This document shows positions 18,840 through 27,777 of a stretch of DNA of 64,000 bases, piece after piece. How positions within the stretch are numbered: position 1 is the stretch's first letter; every line of letters begins with the position of its first letter. Made by a program: the position numbers and the translations under genes. Below the pieces are notes generated by a model. The model worked only from the letters and a program-made list of their open reading frames with translations, did no database searches and was not told where the DNA came from. Where the stretch lies: positions 1-64,000 of the forward strand of contig DYMU01000010.1 of NCBI GenBank assembly GCA_020721445.1, read 5' to 3'. The stretch comes from Gemmobacter nectariphilus. Its GTDB lineage: Bacteria > Pseudomonadota > Alphaproteobacteria > Rhodobacterales > Rhodobacteraceae.

Positions 18840-19805
18840 ATGGACACAGAACAGGGAACCCCGAGTGTCAGAATGTTGAATCGCCGTTCCATGCTGGGGC
18901 TGATGGCGGCCCTTGCCGCACCAAAGCTGGCCTTTGCCGCGCAGCCGGCACTTGTGGCGACAACCGGCATGATTGCCGACGCCGCCCGCGCCCTGACCGG
19001 CCTTCGCGTCACCACCCTGATCGGGCCGGGGATGGACCCGCATGGCCACCGCCCAACCCGCAGCGATATTGTCGCACTCAGCCGGGCCGATGCGGTGTTG
19101 TGGCACGGTCTCAACCTTGAGGCGCAACTCAAGGGTCTGATGGCCGATTTGGCGACAAAAATCCCGGTGCTGGCGGTGGCGGATGCGCTGCCCGCCGATC
19201 TGCTGCTTGCCAAGCCGGACCACCCCGACCGGCCCGACCCGCACATCTGGTTCGACCCCGACCTGTGGGCGCAGGCGACAGTGACGATGGAGCCATTCCT
19301 TGCCGCGTTTGCGCCGGATGTGGCCGAACGCGCCACCACCTACCGCGCCGAAGTGGCGCGGATGGGTGACTATGCCCGGTCTATCCTTGACACCATCCCC
19401 GCCGAATCCCGCCTGTTGATCACCGCGCATGACGCTTTCGCCTATTTCGGCCGCGCCTATGGCATCGAGGTTCAGGGTGTGCAGGGCATTTCCACCGAAT
19501 CCGAAGCCGGACTGTCGCGGATCACCGAACTGGTCGATCTGCTGGTTGCCCGCAAGGTTCCGGCGGTGTTTGTCGAAAGCTCGGTGTCCGACCGGGCGCT
19601 GCGGGCGCTGATCGAAGGGGCCGCCGCCAAGGGCCATGCCGTGCGCATCGGTGGCGAGCTGTTTTCCGACGCGATGGGCGCCGAGGGCACCTATGAGGGC
19701 ACTTGGGTCGGCATGATGGACCACAACGCCACTGCAATCACCCGCGCGTTGGGCGGCACCGCCCCCGAACGCGGGGCGAACGGCCTGCTGGGGGCGGCAG
19801 GATGA
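18840..19805 (+). CDS. sitA: Mn/Zn/Fe ABC transporter substrate-binding protein
   Basis: 321 aa cluster A-I metal-binding protein. Ligand motifs are DPHGHRPT (first His), DPHIWFDP (second His), a FVESSVSD segment (Glu) and GTWVGMMDHN (Asp). The last motif is typical of Mn2+/TroA-like members rather than His-rich ZnuA, and there is no His-rich loop. The N terminus NRRSMLGLMAALAA looks like a Tat or Sec signal. It begins a four-gene operon: the stop overlaps the ATPase start (ATGA). A second possible start is Met12 at 18873. Metal preference is inference. Confidence 0.85.
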   Translation: MDTEQGTPSVRMLNRRSMLGLMAALAAPKLAFAAQPALVATTGMIADAARALTGLRVTTLIGPGMDPHGHRPTRSDIVALSRADAVLWHGLNLEAQLKGLMADLATKIPVLAVADALPADLLLAKPDHPDRPDPHIWFDPDLWAQATVTMEPFLAAFAPDVAERATTYRAEVARMGDYARSILDTIPAESRLLITAHDAFAYFGRAYGIEVQGVQGISTESEAGLSRITELVDLLVARKVPAVFVESSVSDRALRALIEGAAAKGHAVRIGGELFSDAMGAEGTYEGTWVGMMDHNATAITRALGGTAPERGANGLLGAAG

Positions 19806-20530
19806 GCCAGATCCCGCTGGATGTTCGCGACCTGACGCTGCGTTATGGCGATGTGCTTGCGCTTGACGGTGCCACGGCCCGGTTTCCCAAGGCCAGCATG
19901 ACCGCCATCGTCGGCCCGAACGGGGCGGGAAAATCGTCCTTCCTGAAGTCGGTCCTTGGGCTTGAAGCCGCCAGCGGCGAGGTGCGTGCCTTCGGTGGCC
20001 CGGTGGCCGATGCCATGGCCCGCATCGCCTATGTGCCGCAACGCGCGGCGGTGGACTGGAGCTTTCCTGTCCGGGTGATCGACGTGGTGCTGATGGGTTG
20101 CTATCGCCAGACCGGGCTGCTGGGCCGGATCGACCGCCGCTTTCAGGCGCAGGCGATGGCTTGCCTCGCGCGCGTCGGCATGCAGGACTTCGCCCGCCGC
20201 CAGATCGGGGCGCTGTCAGGCGGCCAGCAACAGCGGGTGTTTCTGGCCCGCGCTTTGGCGCAAGGGGCCGAGCTTTACCTGCTGGACGAACCCTTTGCCG
20301 GCGTCGACGCCGCGACCGAGGCCGCGATCATCAACGTTCTCAAGGGCTTGCAGGCCGAAGGTGCCACGGTCATCGCTGTGCATCACGACCTGTCCACCGT
20401 GGCCGGCTACTTTGACCGGGTGCTTTTGCTGAACCGCCACACCATCGCCGAAGGCCCGGTGGCCGAGATTTTCACCCGCGACGCCTTGGCCCGCGCCTAT
20501 GGTCCGTCGCTGATGCTGGCCGCCGAATGA
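19802..20530 (+). CDS. sitB: Mn/Zn/Fe ABC transporter ATP-binding protein
   Basis: 242 aa ATPase. Walker A is GPNGAGKSS (38-46), the signature is LSGGQ (138-142) and Walker B is LYLLDEP (158-164), with the switch His in the VHHDLS segment. The ATG at 19802 overlaps the upstream stop as ATGA, and its own stop overlaps the next start in the same way, so translation is coupled. It energises metal import with the two permeases that follow. Confidence 0.93.
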   Translation: MSQIPLDVRDLTLRYGDVLALDGATARFPKASMTAIVGPNGAGKSSFLKSVLGLEAASGEVRAFGGPVADAMARIAYVPQRAAVDWSFPVRVIDVVLMGCYRQTGLLGRIDRRFQAQAMACLARVGMQDFARRQIGALSGGQQQRVFLARALAQGAELYLLDEPFAGVDAATEAAIINVLKGLQAEGATVIAVHHDLSTVAGYFDRVLLLNRHTIAEGPVAEIFTRDALARAYGPSLMLAAE

Positions 20531-21384
20531 TCATTGACGCGCTTTTGCTGCAGGCCGGGTACAACGCGGCGCTAGTCAGCCTTGGCGCGGCGCTTCTGGG
20601 GGCAGCGGCGGGGGCCGCGGGGGCCTTCCTGACCCTGCGTCGCCGCGCGCTGATGTCGGATGCCATGGCGCATGCCACCTTGCCCGGCATCGGTCTGGCC
20701 TTTCTGGCCATGGTGGCGCTGGGCGGCGACGGCCGGTTTCTGCCCGGGCTGATGCTGGGGGCGGGGCTGACGGCGGCAGCGGGCCTGTGGGCGGTGCAGC
20801 GCCTGTCGCGCCAACTGGCCGAAGATGCCGCCACCGGCGCGGTGCTGGCCAGCTTTTACGGCGCTGGTATCGTCATTCTGACGCTGATTCAGGGGCTTGG
20901 GGTCGGTCGTCCAGCCGGGCTTGAAACCGTTCTGCTGGGGTCAACCGCCGGAATGCTGCGCGCCGATGCGCTGGTGATCGGTTTTGGCGGTGCGGCTGTG
21001 GTCGCCGCACTGTGGGCCTTGCGCCGCCCGCTGGCGATGGTGGCCTTCGATCCGATCCATGCCCGCCTGATGGGCATCAACCCGCGCCAGATGGATGCCT
21101 TGCTGATGGCGCTGGTGCTGGCGGTGGTGCTGGTCGGGCTGAACGTCACCGGCCTGATCCTGATCGTGGCGCTGCTGGTCACGCCTGCCGTCACCGCCCG
21201 GCTTTGGGCCACAACGGTGTCGGGCACCGCAGGCCTCAGCGCAGCGCTTGGTGCCGCTTGCGGCTATGGCGGTGCCGCCATTTCGGCCGCCGTCCCCGAC
21301 CTGCCGACCGGCCCGGTGATCGTGCTGCTGGCGGCGGGGGCCTTTGCGCTGACGCTGGTGATCCGGGGCCACGCCGATGGATGA
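20527..21384 (+). CDS. sitC: Mn/Zn/Fe ABC transporter permease 1
   Basis: 285 aa with about eight or nine hydrophobic helices of the ABC-3 family. The conserved RRRALMSDAMAHATLPG segment near residues 38-54 and FDPIHARLMGINPRQMD are family hallmarks. Overlaps the ATPase gene (ATGA) and the next permease gene by eight bases. Two different permeases after one ATPase is the SitABCD/MntABCD layout; ZnuABC has only one permease. Confidence 0.9.
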   Translation: MIIDALLLQAGYNAALVSLGAALLGAAAGAAGAFLTLRRRALMSDAMAHATLPGIGLAFLAMVALGGDGRFLPGLMLGAGLTAAAGLWAVQRLSRQLAEDAATGAVLASFYGAGIVILTLIQGLGVGRPAGLETVLLGSTAGMLRADALVIGFGGAAVVAALWALRRPLAMVAFDPIHARLMGINPRQMDALLMALVLAVVLVGLNVTGLILIVALLVTPAVTARLWATTVSGTAGLSAALGAACGYGGAAISAAVPDLPTGPVIVLLAAGAFALTLVIRGHADG

Positions 21385-22246
21385 ATTCCTGATCCTGTCG
21401 CTGCCGCCCATGGTCATCGCCTCGCTGGCGGCGCTGGCCTGTGCGCTGCCGGGCAATTTCCTGTTGCTGTCGCGCCGCGCCATGCTGGGCGATGCCATGA
21501 GCCATGTGGTGCTGCCCGGCATCGTTGTGGCCTTTTTGCTGACGGGTTCGGGAAATGGCTGGGTCATGGGGGCAGGGGCGCTGTGCGCCGCCGGCCTTTC
21601 GGCCTTGCTGATCGAATTTGTCACCCGCCGCGCCCGGATGGAGCCGGGGGCAGCGATGGCCGTGGTCTTCACCGCGATGTTCGCGCTGGGTGTGGTGCTT
21701 TTGGAAATGACCGGCACCTCGGGCATCCATCTTGATGTCGAACACGCGCTTTACGGCAACCTGGAAACCCTGATCTGGCTGCCCGGCCCGCCGCCGGAAC
21801 TGGCGCGTCTTGCCCTGATCGCGGCAGGCCTGGCCCTGGCACTGCGTATGGTCTGGCGGCCGCTGGTGCTTGCGACCTTCGATCCGGTGTTTGCCCAGAC
21901 CATGGGCATCCCCGTGGCATGGTTGCGCGCCGGCCTGACCGCGGCCACGGCACTTGCCGCCGTCGCCGCCTTTCAGGCCGTGGGCTCGATCCTGACCATC
22001 TCGATGCTGATCTGCCCCGCCGCCGCCGCGCGCCTGCTGACCACCCGCCTGCCAGTGCAGGTGGCGGTGTCGCTAGGGTTTGCCGTGGCCTCGGCGGTGC
22101 TGGGCTATGTCCTTGCCGGCTATGCGCCGCTCTGGCTGGGCCTGCCCTATACCGTGTCGGCCTCTGGCATGATCGCCACGGTCTCGGGCCTGATGCTGGT
22201 GGGCGCGGCGCTGACCGCTTCCCATCGCGCGCGGGCCCGCCTATAA
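21377..22246 (+). CDS. sitD: Mn/Zn/Fe ABC transporter permease 2
   Basis: 289 aa ABC-3 family inner-membrane protein with about eight helices. It shares the [17 protein letters not shown] motif and an [12 protein letters not shown] segment with the preceding permease, so the two are diverged paralogues expected to form a heterodimeric channel. Last gene of the importer; hisB follows 28 bases later, so read-through into histidine synthesis is possible. Confidence 0.9.
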   Translation: MDEFLILSLPPMVIASLAALACALPGNFLLLSRRAMLGDAMSHVVLPGIVVAFLLTGSGNGWVMGAGALCAAGLSALLIEFVTRRARMEPGAAMAVVFTAMFALGVVLLEMTGTSGIHLDVEHALYGNLETLIWLPGPPPELARLALIAAGLALALRMVWRPLVLATFDPVFAQTMGIPVAWLRAGLTAATALAAVAAFQAVGSILTISMLICPAAAARLLTTRLPVQVAVSLGFAVASAVLGYVLAGYAPLWLGLPYTVSASGMIATVSGLMLVGAALTASHRARARL

Positions 22247-22274
22247 CGCTGGCAACCCGACAGAAAGACCCGCC

Positions 22275-22862
22275 ATGCGCATTGCCGAGATCACCCGCCA
22301 GACCGCCGAAACCGACATCAGCGTCAGCCTCAATCTGGATGGCACCGGCCGCTATGACGTGCACACCGGCGTCGGCTTTTTCGATCACATGCTCGACCAA
22401 CTGGCCCGTCATGCGCTGATCGACATCACCCTGCGCGCCAAGGGTGATCTGCATATCGACGACCACCACACCGTTGAAGATTGCGGCATTGCGCTGGGTC
22501 AGGCCCTGGCCCGCGCCCTGGGCGACAAGACCGGCATCCGCCGCTATGGCCACTTTGCCCTTGCGATGGACGATGCGCAAATCACCTGCGCGCTTGATCT
22601 GTCGGCGCGGCCCTTTCTGGTCTGGAACGTCGATTTCCCCACCCCCAAGATCGGCACCTTCGACACTGAACTGGTGCGCGAATTCTTTCAGGCGCTGTCC
22701 ACCCACGGCGGCATCACCTTGCATGTTGACCGTCTGCACGGCCTCAACAGCCACCACATCGCCGAGGCCACGTTCAAGGCCGTCGCCCGTGCCCTGCGCA
22801 TGGCGGTTGAGCCTGACCCGCGCATGGCGGGCCAGCTTCCCTCGACCAAAGGCGCGCTCTAG
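22275..22862 (+). CDS. hisB: Imidazoleglycerol-phosphate dehydratase
   Basis: 195 aa monofunctional HisB. It converts imidazole glycerol phosphate to imidazole acetol phosphate in histidine synthesis. Two Mn2+-binding His-rich segments are plain: [13 protein letters not shown] with [14 protein letters not shown]-like sequence in the first half, and [13 protein letters not shown] in the second half. Length and absence of the phosphatase domain fit the alphaproteobacterial type. First gene of hisB-hisH. Confidence 0.95.
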   Translation: MRIAEITRQTAETDISVSLNLDGTGRYDVHTGVGFFDHMLDQLARHALIDITLRAKGDLHIDDHHTVEDCGIALGQALARALGDKTGIRRYGHFALAMDDAQITCALDLSARPFLVWNVDFPTPKIGTFDTELVREFFQALSTHGGITLHVDRLHGLNSHHIAEATFKAVARALRMAVEPDPRMAGQLPSTKGAL

Positions 22863-22863
22863 G

Positions 22864-22896
22864 CTTTCTCTTTCGAAAAATATCCCCGCCGGAGGC
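22864..22896 (+). repeat. Dispersed intergenic repeat, copy D
   Basis: CTTTCTCTTTCGAAAAATAT followed by CCCCGCCGGAGGC, between hisB and hisH. It shares the CTTTCTCTTTC(G)A head with copies E and G and the CGCCGGAGGC tail with A-C, and so links the two sub-types. Confidence 0.75.
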
Positions 22897-22930
22897 TCCG
22901 ACCCCTCCACCCGCGCGAAGGGCCAAACCA

Positions 22931-23569
22931 ATGCTCACCGTCCTCGTCGACTACGATAGCGGCAACCTGCACTCCGCCGAAAAGGCGTTCCAGCGCATGG
23001 CCGCCGAAACAGATGCAGGCGAGATCATCGTGACCTCGCGCCCCGAAGACGTGGCCCGCGCCGACCGCATCGTGTTGCCCGGCGATGGCGCCTTCCCGGC
23101 CTGCCGCCGCGCATTGGGCAGCTATGGCGGGCTGTTCGAGGCGATCGAAGAGGCCGTCACCCACAAGGCCCGGCCTTTCCTGGGCATCTGCGTCGGCATG
23201 CAGATGATGGCGACCTGGGGCCGCGAATATTCTGACATCAAAGGCTTTGACTGGGTGCCGGGCGAAGTGGTGCGGATCACGCCCGCCGATCCCGCGCTGA
23301 AAGTGCCGCACATGGGCTGGAACGATCTGGTGATCGACCGGCCGCATCCGGTTCTGGCCGGGGTTGCGACCGGCGACCACGCCTATTTCGTCCACTCCTA
23401 CCAGTTCCGCGTCGCCGATCCGGCACAGCGACTGGCGCATTGTGACTATGCGGGCGACATCACTGCCATCATCGGCCGCGACAACATGGTCGGCACCCAG
23501 TTCCACCCGGAAAAGTCACAGGTCACCGGCCTGCGCATCATTGCCAATTTCCTGCAATGGCAGCCATGA
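22931..23569 (+). CDS. hisH: Imidazole glycerol phosphate synthase, glutaminase subunit
   Basis: 212 aa class I glutamine amidotransferase. Nucleophile Cys87 lies in LGICVGMQM; the His and Glu of the triad are in the C-terminal QFHPEKSQ segment. It supplies ammonia to HisF (25367). The ATG at 22931 begins the VLVDYDSGNL strand. The stop is directly adjacent to the convergent Ada-like gene. Confidence 0.94.
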   Translation: MLTVLVDYDSGNLHSAEKAFQRMAAETDAGEIIVTSRPEDVARADRIVLPGDGAFPACRRALGSYGGLFEAIEEAVTHKARPFLGICVGMQMMATWGREYSDIKGFDWVPGEVVRITPADPALKVPHMGWNDLVIDRPHPVLAGVATGDHAYFVHSYQFRVADPAQRLAHCDYAGDITAIIGRDNMVGTQFHPEKSQVTGLRIIANFLQWQP

Positions 23570-23812
23570 TCAGCCCGGTTTTACCGGATTTTCCTGACAT
23601 TTCCGAACATTTCGCCAGCACCGCTTGCACAGTCGAAACCCCGCTGCCACCGCGTCGTCGCACGTTGCAAAGATCATCACATTGTGCCGAAGCGGCGTCC
23701 GCGCCGGGCAGCCAAAGCGACAGACAACCCCGGTGGTGCGGACCGCGATCACCCCGTCACGCGGCTGTCGTGCCACGACAGCCGCCCAGTCTTCCTCGCT
23801 TGGCCTGCGCAT
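23570..23812 (-). CDS. Stand-alone Ada-type zinc/methyl-phosphotriester domain protein
   Basis: 80 aa, consisting only of the metal-binding domain of Ada. The four zinc cysteines are Cys31 and Cys35 (VVCRFGCPAR) and Cys62 and Cys65 (RLCKRCWRN). In E. coli Ada, the first of these (Cys38) accepts the methyl group from phosphotriesters; the equivalent is Cys31. The AraC-type helix-turn-helix and alkyltransferase domains that normally follow are absent, and I see no fragments of them nearby. It sits between hisH and hisA on the opposite strand, probably downstream of the DUF2147 gene. Function as a DNA-damage sensor is inference. Confidence 0.8.
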   Translation of the reverse strand: MRRPSEEDWAAVVARQPRDGVIAVRTTGVVCRFGCPARTPLRHNVMIFATCDDAVAAGFRLCKRCWRNVRKCQENPVKPG

Positions 23813-23888
23813 CGACCCCTCCCGGCTGCCCCAACAGTGCCGCCAGACTAACCTTTGCCTGCCCCGCGGATCGACCCGAAAGCTGCGG

Positions 23889-24284
23889 TTACTGCACCCG
23901 CTTCCAATCCTGCTTGGAACAGATCAGACCGCCGGCCACGCAGCCCGACAGCTTCATCATGTCGCCTTTGACCGATATCTTGCCAAGATAGACCTTGTTG
24001 TTCGATGGCCGCCAGACCTTGCCCTCATAGGCCCCGCCGCCCTTGGGGGCCATCTCGCGCACCAGTTGCTTGCCAAGGTTGGCCGAGCTGTATTCTGCCC
24101 CGGCCTTGAAGGTCTTGACGATGGTGCCACAGAAGTTCGCTCCGCAGGGCGCGATCTGCACATGGGCATAGGCCCCGTCATCCTCTTGCGTCTGCCACAG
24201 ACCCTCGACCGGGTCGGCCAGGGCAAGTGTAGCGGTCGCGATCATCACAGCGGCAAGTGCCGCAGGTCGTGCCAGTCTGGTCAT
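23889..24284 (-). CDS. DUF2147 periplasmic protein
   Basis: 131 aa. Signal peptide about residues 1-23 (cleavage after LALA). The mature part matches DUF2147: DPVEGLWQTQEDDGAYA opening, Cys pair in IAPCGANFCGTIV, WRPSNNKVYLGKI, and a final CVAGGLICSKQDW with two more cysteines. Members are small beta-barrel, lipocalin-like exported proteins of unknown function. The ATG at 24284 gives the signal peptide. It is divergent from hisA (134 bp) and interrupts the histidine cluster together with the Ada-like gene. Confidence 0.85.
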   Translation of the reverse strand: MTRLARPAALAAVMIATATLALADPVEGLWQTQEDDGAYAHVQIAPCGANFCGTIVKTFKAGAEYSSANLGKQLVREMAPKGGGAYEGKVWRPSNNKVYLGKISVKGDMMKLSGCVAGGLICSKQDWKRVQ

Positions 24285-24418
24285 GGGTGCTCCTCCCGAA
24301 AGCTGGCTGCATCTTCTGCGACCACCCACCCTGCTGGCAAGCCTGACGTTGGGTCGCGCCCCCCTTGGCATCGCCGCGCGCCCGTGCCAAAGGACAACAA
24401 ACGCGAAAAAGGTGCGCC

Positions 24419-25138
24419 ATGATCCTGTATCCCGCCATCGACCTGAAAGACGGCCAGTGCGTGCGCCTGTTGCGCGGCGAGATGTCTGCCGCCACGGTCT
24501 TCGGTGACGACCCCGCCGAACAGGCCGCCACATTTCAGGCGGCGGGGTGCGACTGGCTGCATCTGGTCGATCTGAACGGCGCCTTCGCGGGCGCGCCCGT
24601 GAACGCGGCGGCGGTCGAGGCAATCCTTGCCCGCATCACCGTGCCGGCCCAACTCGGCGGCGGCATCCGCGACATGGCCACCATCGAGATGTGGCTGGCC
24701 AAGGGCCTTGCGCGCGTCATCCTTGGCACCGTCGCCGTGGAAAACCCCGCCCTCGTGCGCGATGCGGCCCGTGCCTTTCCCGGCCAGGTCGCCGTTGGCA
24801 TCGACGCTCGCCGCGGCTTTGTCGCCACCAAGGGCTGGGCGCAGGCAACCACCGTGCAGGCCACCGATCTGGCCCGCAGCTTTGAAGACGCAGGCGTGGC
24901 CGCGATCATCTACACCGACATCGACCGCGACGGCGCGATGCAAGGCCCCAACATCGCCGCGACCGAGGCGCTGGCCCGCGTGGTCTCCATCCCTGTCATC
25001 GCCTCTGGCGGCGTCTCGCGCATGGCCGACCTGATCGCCCTGAAGGCCACCGGTGTCATCGCTGGGGCCATCTCGGGCCGCGCCCTCTATGATGGGGCGA
25101 TCGACCTGGCCACCGCCCTGTCAGCCCTGCGCGCCTGA
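24419..25138 (+). CDS. hisA: Phosphoribosylformimino-5-aminoimidazole carboxamide ribotide isomerase
   Basis: 239 aa (beta-alpha)8 barrel. It catalyses the Amadori rearrangement of ProFAR in histidine synthesis. The N-terminal catalytic Asp lies in [14 protein letters not shown] and the second in [14 protein letters not shown]; the phosphate site is ASGGVS. ATG at 24419 gives family length. Separated from hisH by two opposite-strand genes, so it must have its own promoter in 24285-24418 or rely on read-through. Confidence 0.95.
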   Translation: MILYPAIDLKDGQCVRLLRGEMSAATVFGDDPAEQAATFQAAGCDWLHLVDLNGAFAGAPVNAAAVEAILARITVPAQLGGGIRDMATIEMWLAKGLARVILGTVAVENPALVRDAARAFPGQVAVGIDARRGFVATKGWAQATTVQATDLARSFEDAGVAAIIYTDIDRDGAMQGPNIAATEALARVVSIPVIASGGVSRMADLIALKATGVIAGAISGRALYDGAIDLATALSALRA

Positions 25139-25195
25139 CTTTCTCTTTCCACAAATATCCCGGGGGAGGCCGCAGGCCGGGGGCAGCGCCCCCTT
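25139..25195 (+). repeat. Dispersed intergenic repeat, copy E
   Basis: Begins CTTTCTCTTTCCACAAATAT, then CCCGGGGGAGGC and a GC-rich hairpin GGGGGCAGCGCCCCC. Closely parallels copy G (37784-37850). Located in the 228-bp gap between hisA and hisF. Confidence 0.75.
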
Positions 25196-25366
25196 GCGCC
25201 GCTTCGGCCAGACCGATCCTTTGATTGCTTGCGCCATCTTCCCTCCCCGGCGCAAAAGCAGCCGGGCCCGCAACCGCGCACCTTTGCCATCAGCGGCCAA
25301 AAGCCGACTTTCCAGCGCCGCGCGCTGGCCCTATGAAGGGTCAGTCGCGTGCAAGGACCAACGCTT

Positions 25367-26128
25367 ATGCTGAAAATCCGCATCATCCCCTGTCTGGACG
25401 TGGCCGATGGCCGGGTTGTCAAGGGTGTGAACTTTGTCAACCTGATCGACGCGGGCGATCCGGTTGCGGCAGCCCGTGCCTATGATGCCGCCGGTGCGGA
25501 TGAACTGACGTTTCTGGATATCCATGCCACCCACGAAAACCGGGGCACGATGTTCGACCTTGTCACCCGCACCGCCGAGCAGTGCTTCATGCCGTTGACC
25601 GTGGGCGGCGGGGTGCGCAGCCACGAAGACGTGCGCGCGCTATTGCTGGCGGGGGCCGACAAGGTCAGCTTCAATTCGGCCGCCGTCGCCAACCCCGACG
25701 TGGTGGCCGAGGCCGCCGACCGGTTCGGCAGCCAATGCATCGTGGTGGCGATTGATGCAAAAACCGTAGCCCCCGGCAAATGGGAGATTTTCACCCATGG
25801 CGGGCGCAAATCCACCGGCATTGATGCCGTGGACTTTGCCCGCACCGTGGCCGCCAAAGGCGCGGGCGAGATCTTGCTGACCAGCATGGATCGCGACGGC
25901 ACCAAGGGCGGCTACAACCTGCCCCTGACCCGCGCCATCGCTGATGCGGTTCCGATCCCGGTCATTGCCTCAGGCGGCGTCGGCACGCTTGACCACCTTG
26001 TCGAAGGCGTGACCGAAGGCCATGCCTCTGCCGTGCTGGCCGCCAGTATCTTTCACTTTGGCACCTTCACCATCGGTCAGGCCAAAGCCCACATGGCCGC
26101 AGCCGGCCTTCCCATGAGGCTGACATGA
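25367..26128 (+). CDS. hisF: Imidazole glycerol phosphate synthase, cyclase subunit
   Basis: 253 aa (beta-alpha)8 barrel related to HisA. Catalytic Asp residues are in the [15 protein letters not shown] and [14 protein letters not shown] segments. It closes the imidazole ring using ammonia from HisH and releases AICAR to purine synthesis, connecting with purM/purN later in the window. ATG at 25367 gives the family start. The stop overlaps hisE (ATGA). Confidence 0.95.
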   Translation: MLKIRIIPCLDVADGRVVKGVNFVNLIDAGDPVAAARAYDAAGADELTFLDIHATHENRGTMFDLVTRTAEQCFMPLTVGGGVRSHEDVRALLLAGADKVSFNSAAVANPDVVAEAADRFGSQCIVVAIDAKTVAPGKWEIFTHGGRKSTGIDAVDFARTVAAKGAGEILLTSMDRDGTKGGYNLPLTRAIADAVPIPVIASGGVGTLDHLVEGVTEGHASAVLAASIFHFGTFTIGQAKAHMAAAGLPMRLT

Positions 26129-26454
26129 TCCAGACTGGCATGACCCACACCCTTGACCGCCTTGCCGCCACCATCGCCGCCCGCAAGGGGGCCGACCCCG
26201 AGTCCAGCTGGACCGCCAAGCTGCTGGCCAAAGGCCCGGAAAAATGCGCCGAGAAGTTCGGCGAAGAGGCGGTGGAGGCGATCATCGAAGCCGTCAAGGG
26301 CGACCGCGCCAAGCTGACGGCCGAGGCGGCAGACGTGCTCTATCACCTGCTGGTCATGCTGGCCGCCCGCGATGTGGCACTGGCCGATGTGATGGCGGAA
26401 CTTGACCGGCGCGAAGGCGTGTCCGGGCTGACAGAGAAGGCGGGGCGGGTCTAG
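26125..26454 (+). CDS. hisE: Phosphoribosyl-ATP diphosphatase
   Basis: 109 aa all-alpha NTP pyrophosphohydrolase. It hydrolyses PR-ATP to PR-AMP. Signature: [20 protein letters not shown] with metal-binding Glu residues, then [12 protein letters not shown]. It is monofunctional; no HisI domain is fused. The ATG at 26125 overlaps the hisF stop, though Met6 (26140) is also a reasonable start. Confidence 0.94.
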   Translation: MIQTGMTHTLDRLAATIAARKGADPESSWTAKLLAKGPEKCAEKFGEEAVEAIIEAVKGDRAKLTAEAADVLYHLLVMLAARDVALADVMAELDRREGVSGLTEKAGRV

Positions 26455-26604
26455 GGCGGGCTAAACCGCGCGTCGGTTGAGCGGACGTTTGTGGAAGCGC
26501 GACACAGGGCGGCGACTGACCGCCGGGTGGGCGCAGCAACATCCGTTCTAGGCGCTTTATGGTTCAGAATCTCCCACCGAAGTTCTGCTGATGACGGTGC
26601 AAAA

Positions 26605-26667
26605 GCGCCCGCCCGAGGGGGCGGTCGGGCGCTGCCCGGCGGCGCTACGCGCCTTGATTCCGGGCAG
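26605..26667 (-). terminator. Double GC hairpin, probable terminator of the CoA-binding gene
   Basis: GCGCCCG (26605-26611) pairs with CGGGCGC (26626-26632), followed on the reverse strand by TTTT; a second hairpin TGCCCGG...CCGGGCA spans 26633-26667. The remainder of the 267-bp gap 26455-26721 shows nothing else I can support. Confidence 0.6.
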
Positions 26668-26721
26668 AACAAAAGAAGAGAAAGAGGAAGAATAAGGTCC
26701 GCAAAGGTCTTTTTGCGCCCG

Positions 26722-27138
26722 CTACAACCCCAGCCGTGGGATCTCGATCGCCGGGCAGCGGTTCACCACCACCTCGACCCCGCGCGCCATGGCGCGGGCG
26801 GCGGCGGCATCGTCGCGCACGCCCAACTGCATCCAGATGCAGCCCAGTTCGGGAAAGCAGCGCAGCGCCTCGTCCACCACCGGGCCCACCTCTTCGGACC
26901 GGCGGAAGATGTCGACCATGTCGACATGGCCCGAAATCTCGGACAGGCTGGCGCGCACGGTTTCGCCAAGCGCGATCTGCCCGGCCTGACCCGGGTTCAC
27001 CGGAATGACGCGATAGCCCTGCCGCGCCAGATAAGCCGCCACCGAATGGCTGGGACGGTCGGGTTTGGGTGACCAGCCGACAAGGGCGATCACGCGGGTC
27101 TTGCGCAAAATCCGGGCAATGGTTTCATCTTCGGTCAT
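26722..27138 (-). CDS. CoA-binding domain protein (YccU-like)
   Basis: 138 aa single Rossmann-type CoA-binding domain. Family marks: VIALVGWSPKPDRPSHSVA near residues 16-34, YRVIPVNPG (42-50), and the WMQLGVRDD segment. Related proteins bind CoA or acyl-CoA; a biochemical role is not established. ATG at 27138 matches the start of similarity; the frame is open upstream. It is divergent from the gene at 27259. Confidence 0.85.
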   Translation of the reverse strand: MTEDETIARILRKTRVIALVGWSPKPDRPSHSVAAYLARQGYRVIPVNPGQAGQIALGETVRASLSEISGHVDMVDIFRRSEEVGPVVDEALRCFPELGCIWMQLGVRDDAAAARAMARGVEVVVNRCPAIEIPRLGL

Positions 27139-27258
27139 ATCCTTGTGATGCCACAGTGCTTTGCTGCGAACAAGCGGGGGCTGCGTCCAACCGCCATCTT
27201 GACGCGCAGCCGCGCAGGGCGCAGTCCACGGTGTCATCAATCACAGGAACCAAGTCCG

Positions 27259-27651
27259 ATGAAACAATCCATCCTGATGGAAAAATACCCGACCTTCGAG
27301 TTGTCCTTGCCCAAGGCCGAAACCTCATGCGCCGATGTGGATGCCATTGTTGCGGCGCTGAAGGCCAAGATCGACGCGCATCCCAAGGTCGCCTATATCG
27401 CCACCTTCGACCACTACGCCCACACCACCGCCATCGGTGGCACCATTGCCGCCAACATCACCGCGGCCCAGAACATCGTGTTCTGCTTTGGCATTGCTCT
27501 TCCCAATGCGCATGTGCTGGCGGTGCGCCCGCGTGCCATTGGCGTGGCCGATCTGGGCGACAGCTTCATGCTGACCTTCCTTGAGCCGCCGATGGAACTG
27601 GCCACCAAGGAAATGGAAGCCTGGTGCAAGGATCTGGCTGACAAAGCCTGA
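27259..27651 (+). CDS. Conserved-looking protein of unknown function
   Basis: 130 aa, no signal peptide or membrane span. It has features of a real gene: good codon use and a clear alpha/beta pattern with FDHYAHT, IAANITAAQNIVFCFG, LPNAHVLAVRPRAIGVAD and FLEPPMEL segments. The His/Tyr/Asn-rich middle could be a ligand or metal site, but this is speculation. I do not recognise the family. ATG at 27259 follows an AGGAAC stretch. Alone between convergent and divergent neighbours. Confidence 0.75.
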   Translation: MKQSILMEKYPTFELSLPKAETSCADVDAIVAALKAKIDAHPKVAYIATFDHYAHTTAIGGTIAANITAAQNIVFCFGIALPNAHVLAVRPRAIGVADLGDSFMLTFLEPPMELATKEMEAWCKDLADKA

Positions 27652-27653
27652 TC

Positions 27654-27686
27654 AAAAAAGCGCCCGATCCACCAAGGACCGGGCGC
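27654..27686 (-). terminator. Intrinsic terminator of rlmB
   Basis: GCGCCCG (27660-27666) and CGGGCGC (27680-27686) form a stem; on the reverse strand it is followed by six T (27654-27659). Confidence 0.75.
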
Positions 27687-27777
27687 AAAGTCGCGGAACG
27701 AGGGACAGTTTAATGCGGGACGGGGGTTCCGGGCCCGTCACACCCTTGAAATGGGCATCGCGCCGCCCGAATGAAGA

